This document shows, in pieces, positions 30,378 to 39,856 of a stretch of DNA of 39,856 nt. The notes beneath the pieces were generated by a model. That model did not search any database and had not been told where the DNA came from. It saw only the letters and a list, made by a program, of their open reading frames with translations. A program made the translations under genes and the position numbers. Every line of letters begins with the position of its first letter. Within the stretch, counting starts at the first letter, position 1. The DNA is from Bifidobacteriaceae bacterium (GTDB lineage Bacteria > Actinomycetota > Actinomycetes > Actinomycetales > WQXJ01), in NCBI GenBank assembly GCA_031279575.1, contig JAITIG010000107.1, positions 1 to 39,856 on the forward strand, given 5' to 3'.

Positions 30378-31849
30378 GGCTGCTCGCCTCCCCAGGCCAG
30401 GGCCGCGGACATGATGGCCTGCTCGGACAGTTCCGGGCCGGCGAACTGCCGCCCGACCCTGCCCGCCGAGATGGCGTAGACCCTGTGGCACAGCCTGACA
30501 AGTTCCGGGATCTCGGTCGAGTACAGCAGGACGGCCCGCCCTTTGGCGGCGAAGTCGCGGATGAAATCGTAGATCTCGAACTTGGTGCCCGGGTCCACGC
30601 CCCGGGTTGGATCGAACAGCACCAGGCAAGCGGGGTCGCGGGCCAGGGCGCGGCCGATCACCGCCTTTTGCTGGTTGCCGCCGGACAATGCCTCGATTGG
30701 CTTGGCCAGCATGGCCTGCGGCAGGTTGACCTCTGCCGCCCAGCGGCGGGCGTGCCGGGCCTCCTTGCTGGCGGAGACGATTCCCGCCCGCGTGATGCGG
30801 CGCAGGGAACCGATGGTCATATTGAAGGTCGCCGTCTGGCGGGGCAGCAGCGCCTCGGTTTTCCGCTCTTCTGGCAGCAACGCCACCAGGGTCGCGGCCG
30901 TGCCCGCCTCGAGGCGGATTTCGCCGCCCGTCCGGGGATGGGCGCCGGCGATGGCGTAAAGCAAGTCGCGCTGGCCTTGGCCCTCCAGGCCGGCGATTCC
31001 AACGATCTCGCCCCGCCCCACCGTCAATGTGCCGTCGACCAGGCCGTTTGACGTCATCAGGCCCTTGACCTCGAGCATCGGCCGGCCGTCGTCAACTCTG
31101 GGGGCGGCCCGGCGGTCCGGGTCGTGGTCCACCGAGCGGCCAATCATGAGTTCGACGAGTTGGGCGTCGGTGTGGCTGCCACGCTCAAACGAGCCGACAA
31201 TCCGCCCGTTGCGCAGAATTGTCCCGCGGTGGCAGATGCGGTCGATCTCCGGCATCTTGTGGGTGATGTAGACCACGGTGCCGCCAGCCGCGCTGAAGCC
31301 GCGCAGCAGCCCGAAGAGCCACTCCGTGTCCGGCAGCGCGGCGGTGGGCTCGTCGAGCACCAGTAGCTTGGGTTCGCCCGCCAGCGCCGTGACAATTTCC
31401 ACTTTTTGCCGTTGGGCCAGGCTGACCTGGCCGATGCAAGCCGCCGGATCGATTTCCGGGGCGTTGAAGCGCTCCAGGATGCCGCTCGCCTGGGCCATGA
31501 CGGCTTTGCGGGAGACCAGCCCGCTCCTGCCCCGGGGCAGTTTGGGCCACAGCAGCTTGGTTCCCACTGTGATGTTCGGCGGCGAGGACAGCTCCTGGTA
31601 GGCGATCCCGATGCCGGCCCGCCGCGCCTGGGCTGGCTTGCCCGGGGGCAAACTGCGTCCTTCGACGGCGATACGGCCGGCATCGGGCAGCACAACGCCC
31701 GACATGATCTTCATCAGCGTTGACTTGCCTGCGCCATTCTCACCCAGCAGACCGTGGATTTCGCCGCCGTCGAGCGTCATCGACACGTCGCTGAGCGCTT
31801 TGGTCGCGCCGAACGACTTGCTGATGCCTGAAATCTCGATGAAGGCCAC
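30374..31849 (-). CDS. ABC transporter ATPase, tandem domain (RbsA/MglA type)
   Basis: The 491-residue protein contains two ATPase domains. The first (1-240) has Walker A GENGAGKST at 36-44, the variant signature VSLAQRQKVEI, Walker B LLVLDEPTAAL and the switch His in YITHKM. The second (250-490) has a degenerate P-loop (AGLEGQGQRD), a normal signature LSGGNQQKAVIGRAL and LVLFDPTRGVD, where the usual DEPTRG is replaced by DPTRG. Only the first site is likely to be fully active, as is common in CUT2 transporters. It follows the CE4 gene by 21 bp. Confidence 0.92.
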   Translation of the reverse strand: MAFIEISGISKSFGATKALSDVSMTLDGGEIHGLLGENGAGKSTLMKIMSGVVLPDAGRIAVEGRSLPPGKPAQARRAGIGIAYQELSSPPNITVGTKLLWPKLPRGRSGLVSRKAVMAQASGILERFNAPEIDPAACIGQVSLAQRQKVEIVTALAGEPKLLVLDEPTAALPDTEWLFGLLRGFSAAGGTVVYITHKMPEIDRICHRGTILRNGRIVGSFERGSHTDAQLVELMIGRSVDHDPDRRAAPRVDDGRPMLEVKGLMTSNGLVDGTLTVGRGEIVGIAGLEGQGQRDLLYAIAGAHPRTGGEIRLEAGTAATLVALLPEERKTEALLPRQTATFNMTIGSLRRITRAGIVSASKEARHARRWAAEVNLPQAMLAKPIEALSGGNQQKAVIGRALARDPACLVLFDPTRGVDPGTKFEIYDFIRDFAAKGRAVLLYSTEIPELVRLCHRVYAISAGRVGRQFAGPELSEQAIMSAALAWGGEQP

Positions 31850-31870
31850 GGTCGGATTTGCCTCGGCCGC

Positions 31871-32764
31871 TCAGCTTTGCCGCGTCCGAGGGGAGCGGGC
31901 CAGGAAGTCGTCGGCGATTTGGTCAAACGTTGACCAGCGGACCCCGCTGTGCGAGCTGATGTGCTCGATCAAGCGCTCCAGCGCCAATTGGACCTGGGGA
32001 CGCCCGGAGACGTCGGGGTGGATGGTCATGGTGTAGACGGCGTAGTCCATCTCGCGGTAAACCCAGTCGAACTGCTCGCGCCAGATCTCTTCGATGTCGC
32101 TTGGCTTGATGAAGCCGAAACTGTTCGGCGAGGCTTTGATGAACATCATCGGCGGCAGATCGTCCAGGTACCACGAGGCCGGGATCTCCACCAGGTCTGT
32201 TTCCTGGCCGAAGGTCATGGGGTGCATCCAGGTCTCAGCCGGGCGGTCGTAGTCGATCTTCGACGCCTGCCAATCATCCCCGACGCGCACGTAGTAGGGC
32301 GTGAAGTCGTCGTGCATCAAAGAGTTGTCGTATTTGATGCCGCGTTCGGCCAGCAGCTCGTTGGTCACCGGGCTGAACTCCCACCACGGCGCGGTGAAGC
32401 CGGTGGGCCGCCGGCCGGCCCGCCGCTCGATCAACTCGATGCAGCGGTCCAGGATGTCCGCCTCTTGGCGCGGGCTCATGGCGATCGGGTTCTCATGGGA
32501 GTATCCGTGCATGCCGATCTCGTGGCCTGCGGCCACCACCTGGTCGAATTGCTCGGGGAAGGTCTCGATCGAGTGGCCTGGCCAGAACCAGGTGGAGGGC
32601 AGCGAGTACCGTTCAAGCAAGCGGTTGATTCGCGGCACGCCGACCCGCCCGGCGAACACACCGCGCGAGATGTCGCCTGGCGAGTCCTGCCCGCCGTAGG
32701 ACCCGAGCCAGCCGCCGACCGCGTCGACATGGACTCCGAAGGCGACGAAGATTTGCTTTGGCAT
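31871..32764 (-). CDS. CE4-fold polysaccharide deacetylase-like hydrolase (HpPgdA / cyclic-imidase group)
   Basis: The product is about 297 residues without a signal peptide, so it is cytoplasmic. A NodB-like TIM barrel is marked by HVDAVGGW (acidic metal ligand), [13 protein letters not shown] (the HxxxH pair) and [10 protein letters not shown]. This APWWE motif and the intracellular location are those of the HpPgdA-like subgroup, which includes cyclic imide hydrolases, rather than of secreted peptidoglycan or chitin deacetylases. AAAGGA touches the first ATG (32770) but is six bases before the second (32764), which I prefer. The gene overlaps or abuts the asparaginase stop. I infer ring opening of a small cyclic imide or amide; the substrate is not shown. 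Confidence 0.8.
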   Translation of the reverse strand: MPKQIFVAFGVHVDAVGGWLGSYGGQDSPGDISRGVFAGRVGVPRINRLLERYSLPSTWFWPGHSIETFPEQFDQVVAAGHEIGMHGYSHENPIAMSPRQEADILDRCIELIERRAGRRPTGFTAPWWEFSPVTNELLAERGIKYDNSLMHDDFTPYYVRVGDDWQASKIDYDRPAETWMHPMTFGQETDLVEIPASWYLDDLPPMMFIKASPNSFGFIKPSDIEEIWREQFDWVYREMDYAVYTMTIHPDVSGRPQVQLALERLIEHISSHSGVRWSTFDQIADDFLARSPRTRQS

Positions 32765-32766
32765 TG

Positions 32767-33822
32767 TCATTCCTTTCGGTTGGGGGCCCCGGCCCGCGCC
32801 GGGACGGAGGTTGAGTAGCGCGCGAAGGTGGCCGCGGCCTGCGCCGGAGGTTCGCGGTCCAACAGCAGCGCGAGAAGGATACGGGCCTGGGGAACTGTGA
32901 GCAGGCCGCTGGGCAGTGCGCCCTGCCGGACGGCGTCGAAGCCGCCGCCGGCGGAGTATTGGGCGATCATCGGGCCGCCGGCCACCCGCGTGCCGAGCAC
33001 CACGACAACGCCCGCCGCGCTGGCCTGCGCGATCCAGCTATTGAGCTGGGAGTTGGCGTTGCCGCAACCGGTGCCCTCGATCACAATCCCCTTGGCGCCG
33101 GCCGCCTGGGCGGCGACGGCCAGGGTCTGGTCGGCTGATGGGTAGGTCGCCACGATGTCGACGCGAACCTGGCCGAAGGCCTCGGTCGGCAGCGGCAGCG
33201 CGGCCGGCCGCCGAGGCGGCCGCTGCCAGATCAAGGCCTGGCCGTTGACCACAGCGCCGATCGCCCCGCCGTTGGGCTGGTCGAACGGGCTCAGCGCTAT
33301 GGTGCGGGCTTTCCGCAGGCCGATCCCGGAGTAGACCGAGCCGCCGAACTGGACTAGCACGCCCAGGCCCTGGGCGAGCGGCGAGGCCGCCAGGGCCAGC
33401 GCGTCGCGCAAGTTCGCCTGGCCGTCGCTGTCCGGCGAATCCGCGTCCCGCTGGGCGCCGGTCAGGACGATGGGTTTGGGGGCGGAGCGCGTCCACTCGA
33501 GCAGGCAGGCGGTCTCCTCGATCGTGTCGGTGCCGTGGGTCACCACCACGCCGGCCACCTCTGGGCGGGCCGCGTGCATAGCGACGCGTCGCGCCAGGCG
33601 GCCCATGTCGCCAAGCGTCAACTCGAACGAGTTCTTGCGCATGAAGTCGTCGGCCTCGAGGCGCTTTCCCGGCGGAGCGGGCACCGACTCGGCTAGATGG
33701 GCGGCGCTGTCCGTGGCCGCCAAGCCGCCGTTCGCGGCCTGCCGCGACGAGATAGTTCCCCCGGTCCCGACGATCACCAAGACTGGGCCGGCCGGGGGGC
33801 CGAGGGTCGCGGTTAGAGCCAT
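32767..33822 (-). CDS. L-asparaginase (type I/II fold)
   Basis: The 351-residue enzyme hydrolyses asparagine or a related amide to the acid and ammonia. The first catalytic motif [11 protein letters not shown] carries the nucleophile Thr23. The second, [12 protein letters not shown], carries Thr98 and Asp99. [15 protein letters not shown] supplies the helix with the usual Lys replaced or shifted. No signal peptide is present, so it acts in the cytoplasm. It is the first gene of the ABC cluster, divergent from padR, with a 235-bp regulatory gap upstream. With the adjacent CE4 enzyme it may act on a half-amide rather than on asparagine itself. Confidence 0.9.
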   Translation of the reverse strand: MALTATLGPPAGPVLVIVGTGGTISSRQAANGGLAATDSAAHLAESVPAPPGKRLEADDFMRKNSFELTLGDMGRLARRVAMHAARPEVAGVVVTHGTDTIEETACLLEWTRSAPKPIVLTGAQRDADSPDSDGQANLRDALALAASPLAQGLGVLVQFGGSVYSGIGLRKARTIALSPFDQPNGGAIGAVVNGQALIWQRPPRRPAALPLPTEAFGQVRVDIVATYPSADQTLAVAAQAAGAKGIVIEGTGCGNANSQLNSWIAQASAAGVVVVLGTRVAGGPMIAQYSAGGGFDAVRQGALPSGLLTVPQARILLALLLDREPPAQAAATFARYSTSVPARAGAPNRKE

Positions 33823-33878
33823 TTGTCCAGTTCAGCGAACAAAGGTTAAGCCCGCGCGAAGAAACGGTTTCGCCGACG

Positions 33879-33963
33879 TTACAATCTTGCAAGTTATAAG
33901 TTCGGCCTCGGCACCGTCAGCCCGGGCGCCAGGTGGCGACCGCGCGCCGCCGCCACCTGGCGC
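33879..33963. promoter_or_regulatory. divergent regulatory region: AT-rich palindrome and 13-bp hairpin
   Basis: An AT-rich island (33879-33899) centres on the 8-bp palindrome CTTGCAAG (33886-33893), flanked by TTACAAT and TTATAA, and is a candidate GntR operator or promoter for the asparaginase cluster. A perfect 13-bp inverted repeat follows (33926-33938 and 33951-33963, loop 12). Its role is unclear because it lies upstream of both divergent genes. Confidence 0.4.
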
Positions 33964-34032
33964 AGATCGCCATGGGGGCGGCCAGGCGGGGCGGCTGGCC
34001 GGCGGCGGCGGAAGTCCGCTCCGTGTTAGGCC

Positions 34033-34059
34033 TACACTGAGTGTATACATTTGGTGTAT
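34033..34059 (+). promoter_or_regulatory. PadR operator/promoter region
   Basis: TACACT-G-AGTGTA (34033-34045) is a perfect inverted repeat. It overlaps the palindrome TGTATACA (34042-34049), and ATACA is repeated inversely as TGTAT at 34055-34059 over the start codon. TACACT itself could be a -10. PadR-type repressors bind such TACA/TGTA dyads, so autoregulation is likely. Confidence 0.55.
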
Positions 34060-34657
34060 GGTTGGTTCTGTGACGGTTTCGATGGCCTTGCTGGCGCTGT
34101 TGGACCCCGGCCCGGCCCACGGGTTCGAACTCAAGCGCCGCTACGACGCGCTGCTCGGGCGCGACCGCGAATTGAAGTTCGGGCAGGTTTACGCCACCCT
34201 GCAGCGGCTGGAGCGGGACGGGCTGGCGGCGGACGCCGGAGTCGAGCCGGGGTCCGGCTCGGAGCGAAAGCTCTACGCCATCACCCCGGCGGGCGCCGCC
34301 GCGCTGGACCAATGGCTGGCCCTGGCCGAACCGGAGCCAACCCGCCCCGCCGGGGTGTTCGCGCGGGTGGTGCTGGCGCTGGCCTCGGGCCGCCCGGCCG
34401 CCCAGGTGCTGGACGCGCACCGCCGCGCCTACCTCGACCGGGCGCGGCAACTGGCCCGCGCGCCGGGCTCCGACGGACCGCTCGGGCAACTGGCGTCCGA
34501 CTACGAGACCGCCCACCTGGAGGCCGACCTGCGCTGGATCGCCCTGGCGGCCGACCGCTTGGCCCCGGGCGGCCAGGCCCGGGCCGACCTAGACGCTGGA
34601 ACCGGCCAGACGGCATCGTCCACGGACCAACCGATAAGCAAAGGAGGCGCCCAATGA
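34058..34657 (+). CDS. PadR-family transcriptional regulator
   Basis: The 199-residue product has the PadR winged helix (about 5-95; MALLALLDPGPAHGFELKRR, then LKFGQVYATLQRLERDGLA and RKLYAITPAGAAAL) and a helical Vir-type C-terminal dimerisation domain (about 100-180). The ATG at 34058 or the GTG at 34070 may be the start; both follow the operator dyads. The stop overlaps the ABC ATPase start (ATGA), so the regulator is the first gene of the operon it probably represses, presumably in response to a toxic ligand. Confidence 0.92.
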   Translation: MVGSVTVSMALLALLDPGPAHGFELKRRYDALLGRDRELKFGQVYATLQRLERDGLAADAGVEPGSGSERKLYAITPAGAAALDQWLALAEPEPTRPAGVFARVVLALASGRPAAQVLDAHRRAYLDRARQLARAPGSDGPLGQLASDYETAHLEADLRWIALAADRLAPGGQARADLDAGTGQTASSTDQPISKGGAQ

Positions 34658-35382
34658 CGGACACGGTGATCGCGGGCAGCGGCCTGGAGTACGCCTACGG
34701 GCGGCGCAAAGCGCTCTGCGGGGTGGACATAGCCCTCAGGCAAGGCGAGGTCGTGGCGGTGATGGGGCCGTCCGGGGCGGGCAAATCGACCCTCTTGCAC
34801 GTGCTGGCCGGCATTCTGCGACCAGACGCGGGCGAGGTCCGCTGGGCCGGCCAACGGCTCGACAACCTGCCAGACCGCCAGCGCTCGGAGCGCCGGCTGA
34901 GGCAGATCGGCCTGGTGCTCCAATTCGGCGACTTGATTCCGGAGTTGACCCTGCGGGACAACATCGAACTGCCGCTGCTGGCGGCGGGGGGCGGCGCCAA
35001 AGGCGCCCGGGCCCGGGCCGAGGAGTTGATGGAGCGGCTGTCCATCGCCGGCCAAGCCGACAAGCGGGTGACCGAGGTCTCGGGCGGGCAGGCCCAGCGC
35101 GCCGCCGTCGCCCGGGCCCTGGTCCACCGCCCCCAGTTGATCCTGGCCGACGAGCCCACCGGCGCCCTCGACACCAAAGGCGGCGAGCAGGTGCTCGACG
35201 CGCTGATCGGGGCGGCGCGCGAGCAATCCGCCGCCGTGCTGATAGTCACCCACGAGTTGGCGGTGGCGGCCCGCGCCGAACGCGACCTGATTCTGCGCGA
35301 CGGGCGCATCGTCGCAGACAGCCGCCTGCCCGCCAGCCCGGCGCCCCAGCCAGCCGCCGGGACGATGCCGAGGCCGCGGTGA
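34654..35382 (+). CDS. ABC transporter ATPase, MacB/LolD type
   Basis: The 242-residue ATPase has Walker A GPSGAGKST (about 39-47), the Q-loop LVLQFGDLIPELTLRDNIELP, signature VSGGQAQRAAVARAL, Walker B LILADEPTGALD and switch His in VTHELAVAARA. The LTLRDNIELP and ADEPTGALD features are typical of the family that drives FtsX-fold permeases. AAGGAGG lies six bases before the ATG. It is coupled to padR upstream and to the permease downstream (GTGA). Confidence 0.95.
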   Translation: MTDTVIAGSGLEYAYGRRKALCGVDIALRQGEVVAVMGPSGAGKSTLLHVLAGILRPDAGEVRWAGQRLDNLPDRQRSERRLRQIGLVLQFGDLIPELTLRDNIELPLLAAGGGAKGARARAEELMERLSIAGQADKRVTEVSGGQAQRAAVARALVHRPQLILADEPTGALDTKGGEQVLDALIGAAREQSAAVLIVTHELAVAARAERDLILRDGRIVADSRLPASPAPQPAAGTMPRPR

Positions 35383-37529
35383 GCGCCTCGGCCCGCCTTG
35401 GCTTCCGCCTGGCCAGGGCGGGGGGCGCGGCCCGGCTTTGGCCGCTGGCCGGCGGGACCGCCATCGCGACAGGGCTGCTGCTGGCGGCCGCGGCCTTGCC
35501 CGGCGCCGGGTGGCCGCCCGGCTCCGAGTGGTCCGCCACGGCAGGCCAGCAGGCCACAGAGATGCTGGTGTTCGCCGTCCCGGCGGTGTTGCTGTTGATG
35601 ACGGCCGGGCGGCTGGCGTCCGATGCCCGTGACGCCCGGTTGGCGGCGCTGCGCCGCTTGGGGTTGCCCCGGCGCCGCGTCCGGTTGGTGGCCGCCTTTG
35701 AGAACGGCTGGGCGGCGCTTGGCGGCGCCGCTGCCGGGACCGCCGCTTTTGCCGTGTTGGCGCAGGTGGTGGGCCGGGCGGTGGAGCTGCCGGGGCCGCT
35801 CGAGCCGCCCCTTTGGGCCTGGCTGAGCGCGCCGCTGGCGGTGGTGGCGGCGGCCATGGCGGTTGGCACCGCGCCGACTTGGGGCCGCGACCTGCCCGGC
35901 GGCGAGCCCTACCCCAGTTTGCGCTGGCGCCTCCACACCCTCCTGCGCGCCCGCCCCAAGGCGGCCTGGCTGACCAGGCCGCTCCCCTTCAACCCCGCCC
36001 GCCCAGGCGCCCGCTCAACGGGCCCGGACGATGGCGCGGACGCGGCGGCGGGCGCAGGCGCCGGCGCAGACGCGGCGGCGGGCGGCAGCGCAGACGCGGA
36101 CGCGGCGGCGGGCGCAGGCGGCGGCGCAGGCGCGGGGGATCGCTTTGGGATGGCGGGGCGGCGCCCCGGGTACCGCCTCAGCGCCGCCCGTTTGGCCGTG
36201 TTGGCCGTCGGGTTGGCCCTGCTCGCCATCGGCGCCTGGCCTGGCCGGCCGTACCTCGACGTCGCGGGCTACCTCAGGTACGCGTCCGCCATGCTGGCCG
36301 TCTTCGTGGCCGGCGCCGCCATCACGGCCGTCGGCATCATTGCGGCAACGCCGCTGGTGACGGCCTGGATCGCGGGGCTGCTGGCGCGCTCGCGCCGGCC
36401 CGGCCTGCTGTTGGCGGGGCGCTCGCTTCAGGTTCGCGGCCTGGGGGCGGGCCGGGTGGCGGCCGGCCTCGGGCTGGCGGTGTTCTTGACCGTTGTGATC
36501 GGTTTGGCTTCAAGCGCCTGGGCGGCCAACACCGGCTCTGGCGCCGTTGTGCGGGCCTACGGCAGCGGTCCGCAGGTGATCGAGGTCTACTCCCAATTCG
36601 GGGTCGGCATCGGCCCGGCGCAAAGAGCCGAGGCGCTGGCGATTCCCGGCGTGCGGGGCGTCCTGCCGCAAACCAGGCCGGGTCGCTGGCCCAGTTCGCG
36701 TCCGGGGGCGGTCGACTTTTATGTGGCGGTCGGAACCTGCGCCCAGTTGGCGCTGGCCCTGGCCGCCGACGGCTGCGACGACTCGCGCGCCGCCGTGATC
36801 GAGCGCGCCGCGCCGGGGCCGAGATGGTTCGACGCCGCTGGCAAACGCCTGGTGGTCGCGACCTGGAGCGGCGGCCGGGACGGACCGGCCGCCGAGGTGA
36901 CCCTGGCAGACCAGCCCATCGTGGTCTCAGACGCGAGCAGCCTGGCGCCCGATTACACCGCCGCCATCATGGTTTTTGTCCCGGCCGGCCTGCTCCCGGA
37001 GGACTTGGCGGAGGTGGCCGAGTGGGTCGGCCTGGTGGCCGAGGCCGGCAGCGCGGTCCAGGAGCGGGTGGCGGCGTGGGGCGCGGAGCACCGCTACCTC
37101 GTCGTCCATGTCGAGGCCGAGCAATACCGCCAGGCCCAGTTCGCCCGGCTGTCCAGCGCCACCCTGATGGCGGCTGTGCTCGGCGTGGCGCTCCTGGCGA
37201 TGGCGCTGAACAGCGCTGACAGGGTGCGCGAGCGGCGCCGCGCGGTCGCCCGCCAACTCATGGTGGGCCTGCCCCGGCGCCTGCTGCTGGCGGGCGGCGC
37301 CATCGAGACGGCCCTGCCCGCCTTGGTCGCCTCGGCGCTGGGGCTGGGCGCCGGCCTGCTCGCGATGGCCGCCACCCGCGGCTTCGCCGATGGCGGGCTG
37401 CGGGCGGGCGCCGGCTTCTGGGCCTGCGTCGGCGGCATCGTGGCGGCCGGTGTGGCCTTGGCGACCTTGGCCTCGCTGCCTCTGGCCGCCACCAAACTCA
37501 GCCCCCGCCGCCTCCCCCGCCGCGCCTAG
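35379..37529 (+). CDS. FtsX-family ABC permease with Ala/Gly/Asp repeat insert
   Basis: The 716-residue membrane protein begins with a helix near 18-38, then TMs around 60-80, 105-130 and 140-160. A low-complexity insert made of Ala, Gly and Asp (about 215-255) follows. Further TMs lie near 270-290, 305-330 and 365-385, and a large extracellular domain covers about 390-590. The C-terminal FtsX domain (about 595-710) has ATLMAAVLGVALLAMALNS and a final three-helix bundle. The start is the GTG overlapping the ATPase stop. The complex is probably a mechanotransmission exporter or efflux system under PadR control. The insert is on the cytoplasmic side by topology. Confidence 0.88.
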   Translation: MSASARLGFRLARAGGAARLWPLAGGTAIATGLLLAAAALPGAGWPPGSEWSATAGQQATEMLVFAVPAVLLLMTAGRLASDARDARLAALRRLGLPRRRVRLVAAFENGWAALGGAAAGTAAFAVLAQVVGRAVELPGPLEPPLWAWLSAPLAVVAAAMAVGTAPTWGRDLPGGEPYPSLRWRLHTLLRARPKAAWLTRPLPFNPARPGARSTGPDDGADAAAGAGAGADAAAGGSADADAAAGAGGGAGAGDRFGMAGRRPGYRLSAARLAVLAVGLALLAIGAWPGRPYLDVAGYLRYASAMLAVFVAGAAITAVGIIAATPLVTAWIAGLLARSRRPGLLLAGRSLQVRGLGAGRVAAGLGLAVFLTVVIGLASSAWAANTGSGAVVRAYGSGPQVIEVYSQFGVGIGPAQRAEALAIPGVRGVLPQTRPGRWPSSRPGAVDFYVAVGTCAQLALALAADGCDDSRAAVIERAAPGPRWFDAAGKRLVVATWSGGRDGPAAEVTLADQPIVVSDASSLAPDYTAAIMVFVPAGLLPEDLAEVAEWVGLVAEAGSAVQERVAAWGAEHRYLVVHVEAEQYRQAQFARLSSATLMAAVLGVALLAMALNSADRVRERRRAVARQLMVGLPRRLLLAGGAIETALPALVASALGLGAGLLAMAATRGFADGGLRAGAGFWACVGGIVAAGVALATLASLPLAATKLSPRRLPRRA
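36035..36120 (+). repeat. 60-bp period tandem duplication inside the permease gene
   Basis: A 26-bp sequence at 36035-36060 is repeated exactly at 36095-36120, and the bases between the two are partly repetitive as well. The period of 60 bp keeps the frame. It encodes the ADAAAGAG-type insert of the permease. Confidence 0.85.
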
Positions 37530-37566
37530 CCCCCGGCCGGGCGTCCGGCCGGGCGCCCGGACGCGA

Positions 37567-37614
37567 GTGGGGGCCGCCTCCCCCAGCGCCAGGGGAGACG
37601 GCCCCCACAGTTTT
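37567..37614. terminator. bidirectional terminator between the permease gene and glpK
   Basis: A 17-bp inverted repeat (37567-37583 and 37592-37608, one mismatch, loop 8) lies between the two convergent genes. TTTT follows on the plus strand (37611-37614). On the minus strand the mismatch becomes a G-U pair and a second 8-bp hairpin (37542-37565) follows. Confidence 0.7.
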
Positions 37615-37651
37615 GGCTTAAGCCCGCTTCAGGCCGCAGCCGTCAGTGCGG

Positions 37652-39166
<1,515 letters not shown>

Positions 39167-39233
39167 TGAGGGCTGAGTCCTTTCTCAGTTTTTGCTCAGT
39201 TGGTTCTCGGTTGATTGTGGGCGCGCCCCGGCC

Positions 39234-39856
39234 TCAGCCGGGCAGCCCCACAGCTGCGGCCAACAGGCCGGCGATGACGCCGCCAATGATCGGGCCGACC
39301 ACCGGCACCCACGAGTAGCCCCAATCGGACTTGCCCTTGCCCTTGATGGGCAGCAGGGCGTGGGCGATGCGGGGGCCGAGGTCGCGGGCCGGGTTGATGG
39401 CGTACCCGGTGGGGCCGCCGAGCGAGGCGCCGATGCCGACGATCAGCATGGCGACCGCTAGCGGGCCCAGTCCGGACGGCGACCCGCCGGCGATGAGAAC
39501 CCAGTAGACCAGCACAAAGGTGGCGACGATCTCAGTGACCAGGTTCCAACCGTAGGAGCGGATGGCCGGGCCGGTCGAGAAGGTGCCGAGCTTGTTGGCC
39601 GGGTCGGGCTCGTCGTCGTAGTGCTGCTTGTAGGCCACCCAGGCGATGATCGCGCCCAGGAAGGCGCCGATGAACTGCGCTCCGATGTAGGCCGCGGTCG
39701 AGGCGGCGGTGATGGCGATCCCGCTCGGCGCCCATTCGGTTTGGCCGGAGGCGATGATCCCCAGCGTCACAGCCGGGTTGAGGTGGCCGCCGGACTTGTA
39801 GGCGGCGTAGACGCCGGCGAAGACGCCGATGCCCCACCCGAAGTTGATCATCAAGG
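39234..39856 (-). CDS. glpF: glycerol uptake facilitator (aquaglyceroporin), partial
   Basis: About 206 C-terminal residues are present; the first transmembrane segment and the start lie beyond the right edge. The first NPA box is in SGGHLNPAVTLG and the second in INPARDLGPRIAHALLP, where the Asp after NPAR is the mark of glycerol-conducting GlpF-type channels rather than water-only aquaporins. The remaining helices and the GlpF-typical WGYSWVPVVGPIIGGV are visible. It passes glycerol by facilitated diffusion, and GlpK downstream traps it by phosphorylation. Confidence 0.95.
   Translation of the reverse strand, partial: LMINFGWGIGVFAGVYAAYKSGGHLNPAVTLGIIASGQTEWAPSGIAITAASTAAYIGAQFIGAFLGAIIAWVAYKQHYDDEPDPANKLGTFSTGPAIRSYGWNLVTEIVATFVLVYWVLIAGGSPSGLGPLAVAMLIVGIGASLGGPTGYAINPARDLGPRIAHALLPIKGKGKSDWGYSWVPVVGPIIGGVIAGLLAAAVGLPG

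Overview
The window is about 40 kb of very GC-rich DNA (roughly 70 percent by eye). Its gene content is that of a high-GC Gram-positive bacterium of the class Actinomycetia: a SenX3/RegX3-type phosphate two-component system, a PHO-box-like site before pstS, DUF5709 and DUF1003 proteins, a MgtE-N/CBS protein next to Mrp, and an infA-rpmJ-rpsM-rpsK-rpoA-rplQ cluster without rpsD. The species cannot be named from what is visible.

Layout. 1-8900: a PHP-domain gene cut by the left edge (-), a small ORF, a repeat-rich membrane protein, an Xaa-Pro aminopeptidase, the MgtE-N/CBS - DUF1003 - Mrp trio, an adenylate cyclase, birA and a divergent DUF5709 gene. 8927-10163: rplJ-rplL (-) with promoter, L10 leader, attenuator-like hairpin and terminator. 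10353-15907: a Tat lipoprotein flavin reductase, purine nucleoside phosphorylase, a NYN-domain nuclease, ribF and bioY (all -). 16137-22377: a phosphate island on the minus strand, from a PHO box through pstS, pstC, a mini-ORF, pstA and pstB to senX3 and regX3. 22540-26047: the rpoA ribosomal cluster (-). 26087-33822: a seven-gene minus-strand cluster with an L-asparaginase, a CE4-fold deacetylase/cyclic-imidase-like enzyme, a CUT2-type ABC importer (ATPase, two permeases, binding lipoprotein) and a GntR/FCD regulator. 34033-37529: a PadR regulator with an ABC exporter of the LolD/FtsX type (+). 37652-39856: glpF-glpK (-), with glpF cut by the right edge.

How the parts work together. The pst genes import phosphate under the control of the linked sensor and regulator. 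The 26-34 kb cluster looks like uptake and deamidation of a small nitrogen-containing compound; I propose a cyclic imide or amide that is opened by the CE4 enzyme and deamidated by the asparaginase. GlpF and GlpK take in and phosphorylate glycerol. BirA and BioY handle biotin ligation and uptake.

Most notable observations: (i) a 40-codon ORF, coupled at both ends, sits between pstC and pstA and is a diverged copy of the pstA 5' end; (ii) a perfect 16-bp hairpin at the pstS/pstC junction carries AGGAGG in its loop; (iii) seven genes share a TAnnnT hexamer 6-8 nt before the start codon, the geometry of leaderless transcripts, and in two of them the hexamer begins with the TAG stop codon of the gene before; (iv) the asparaginase/CE4/ABC cluster; (v) a 10-bp C tract lies in the spacer of a candidate promoter.
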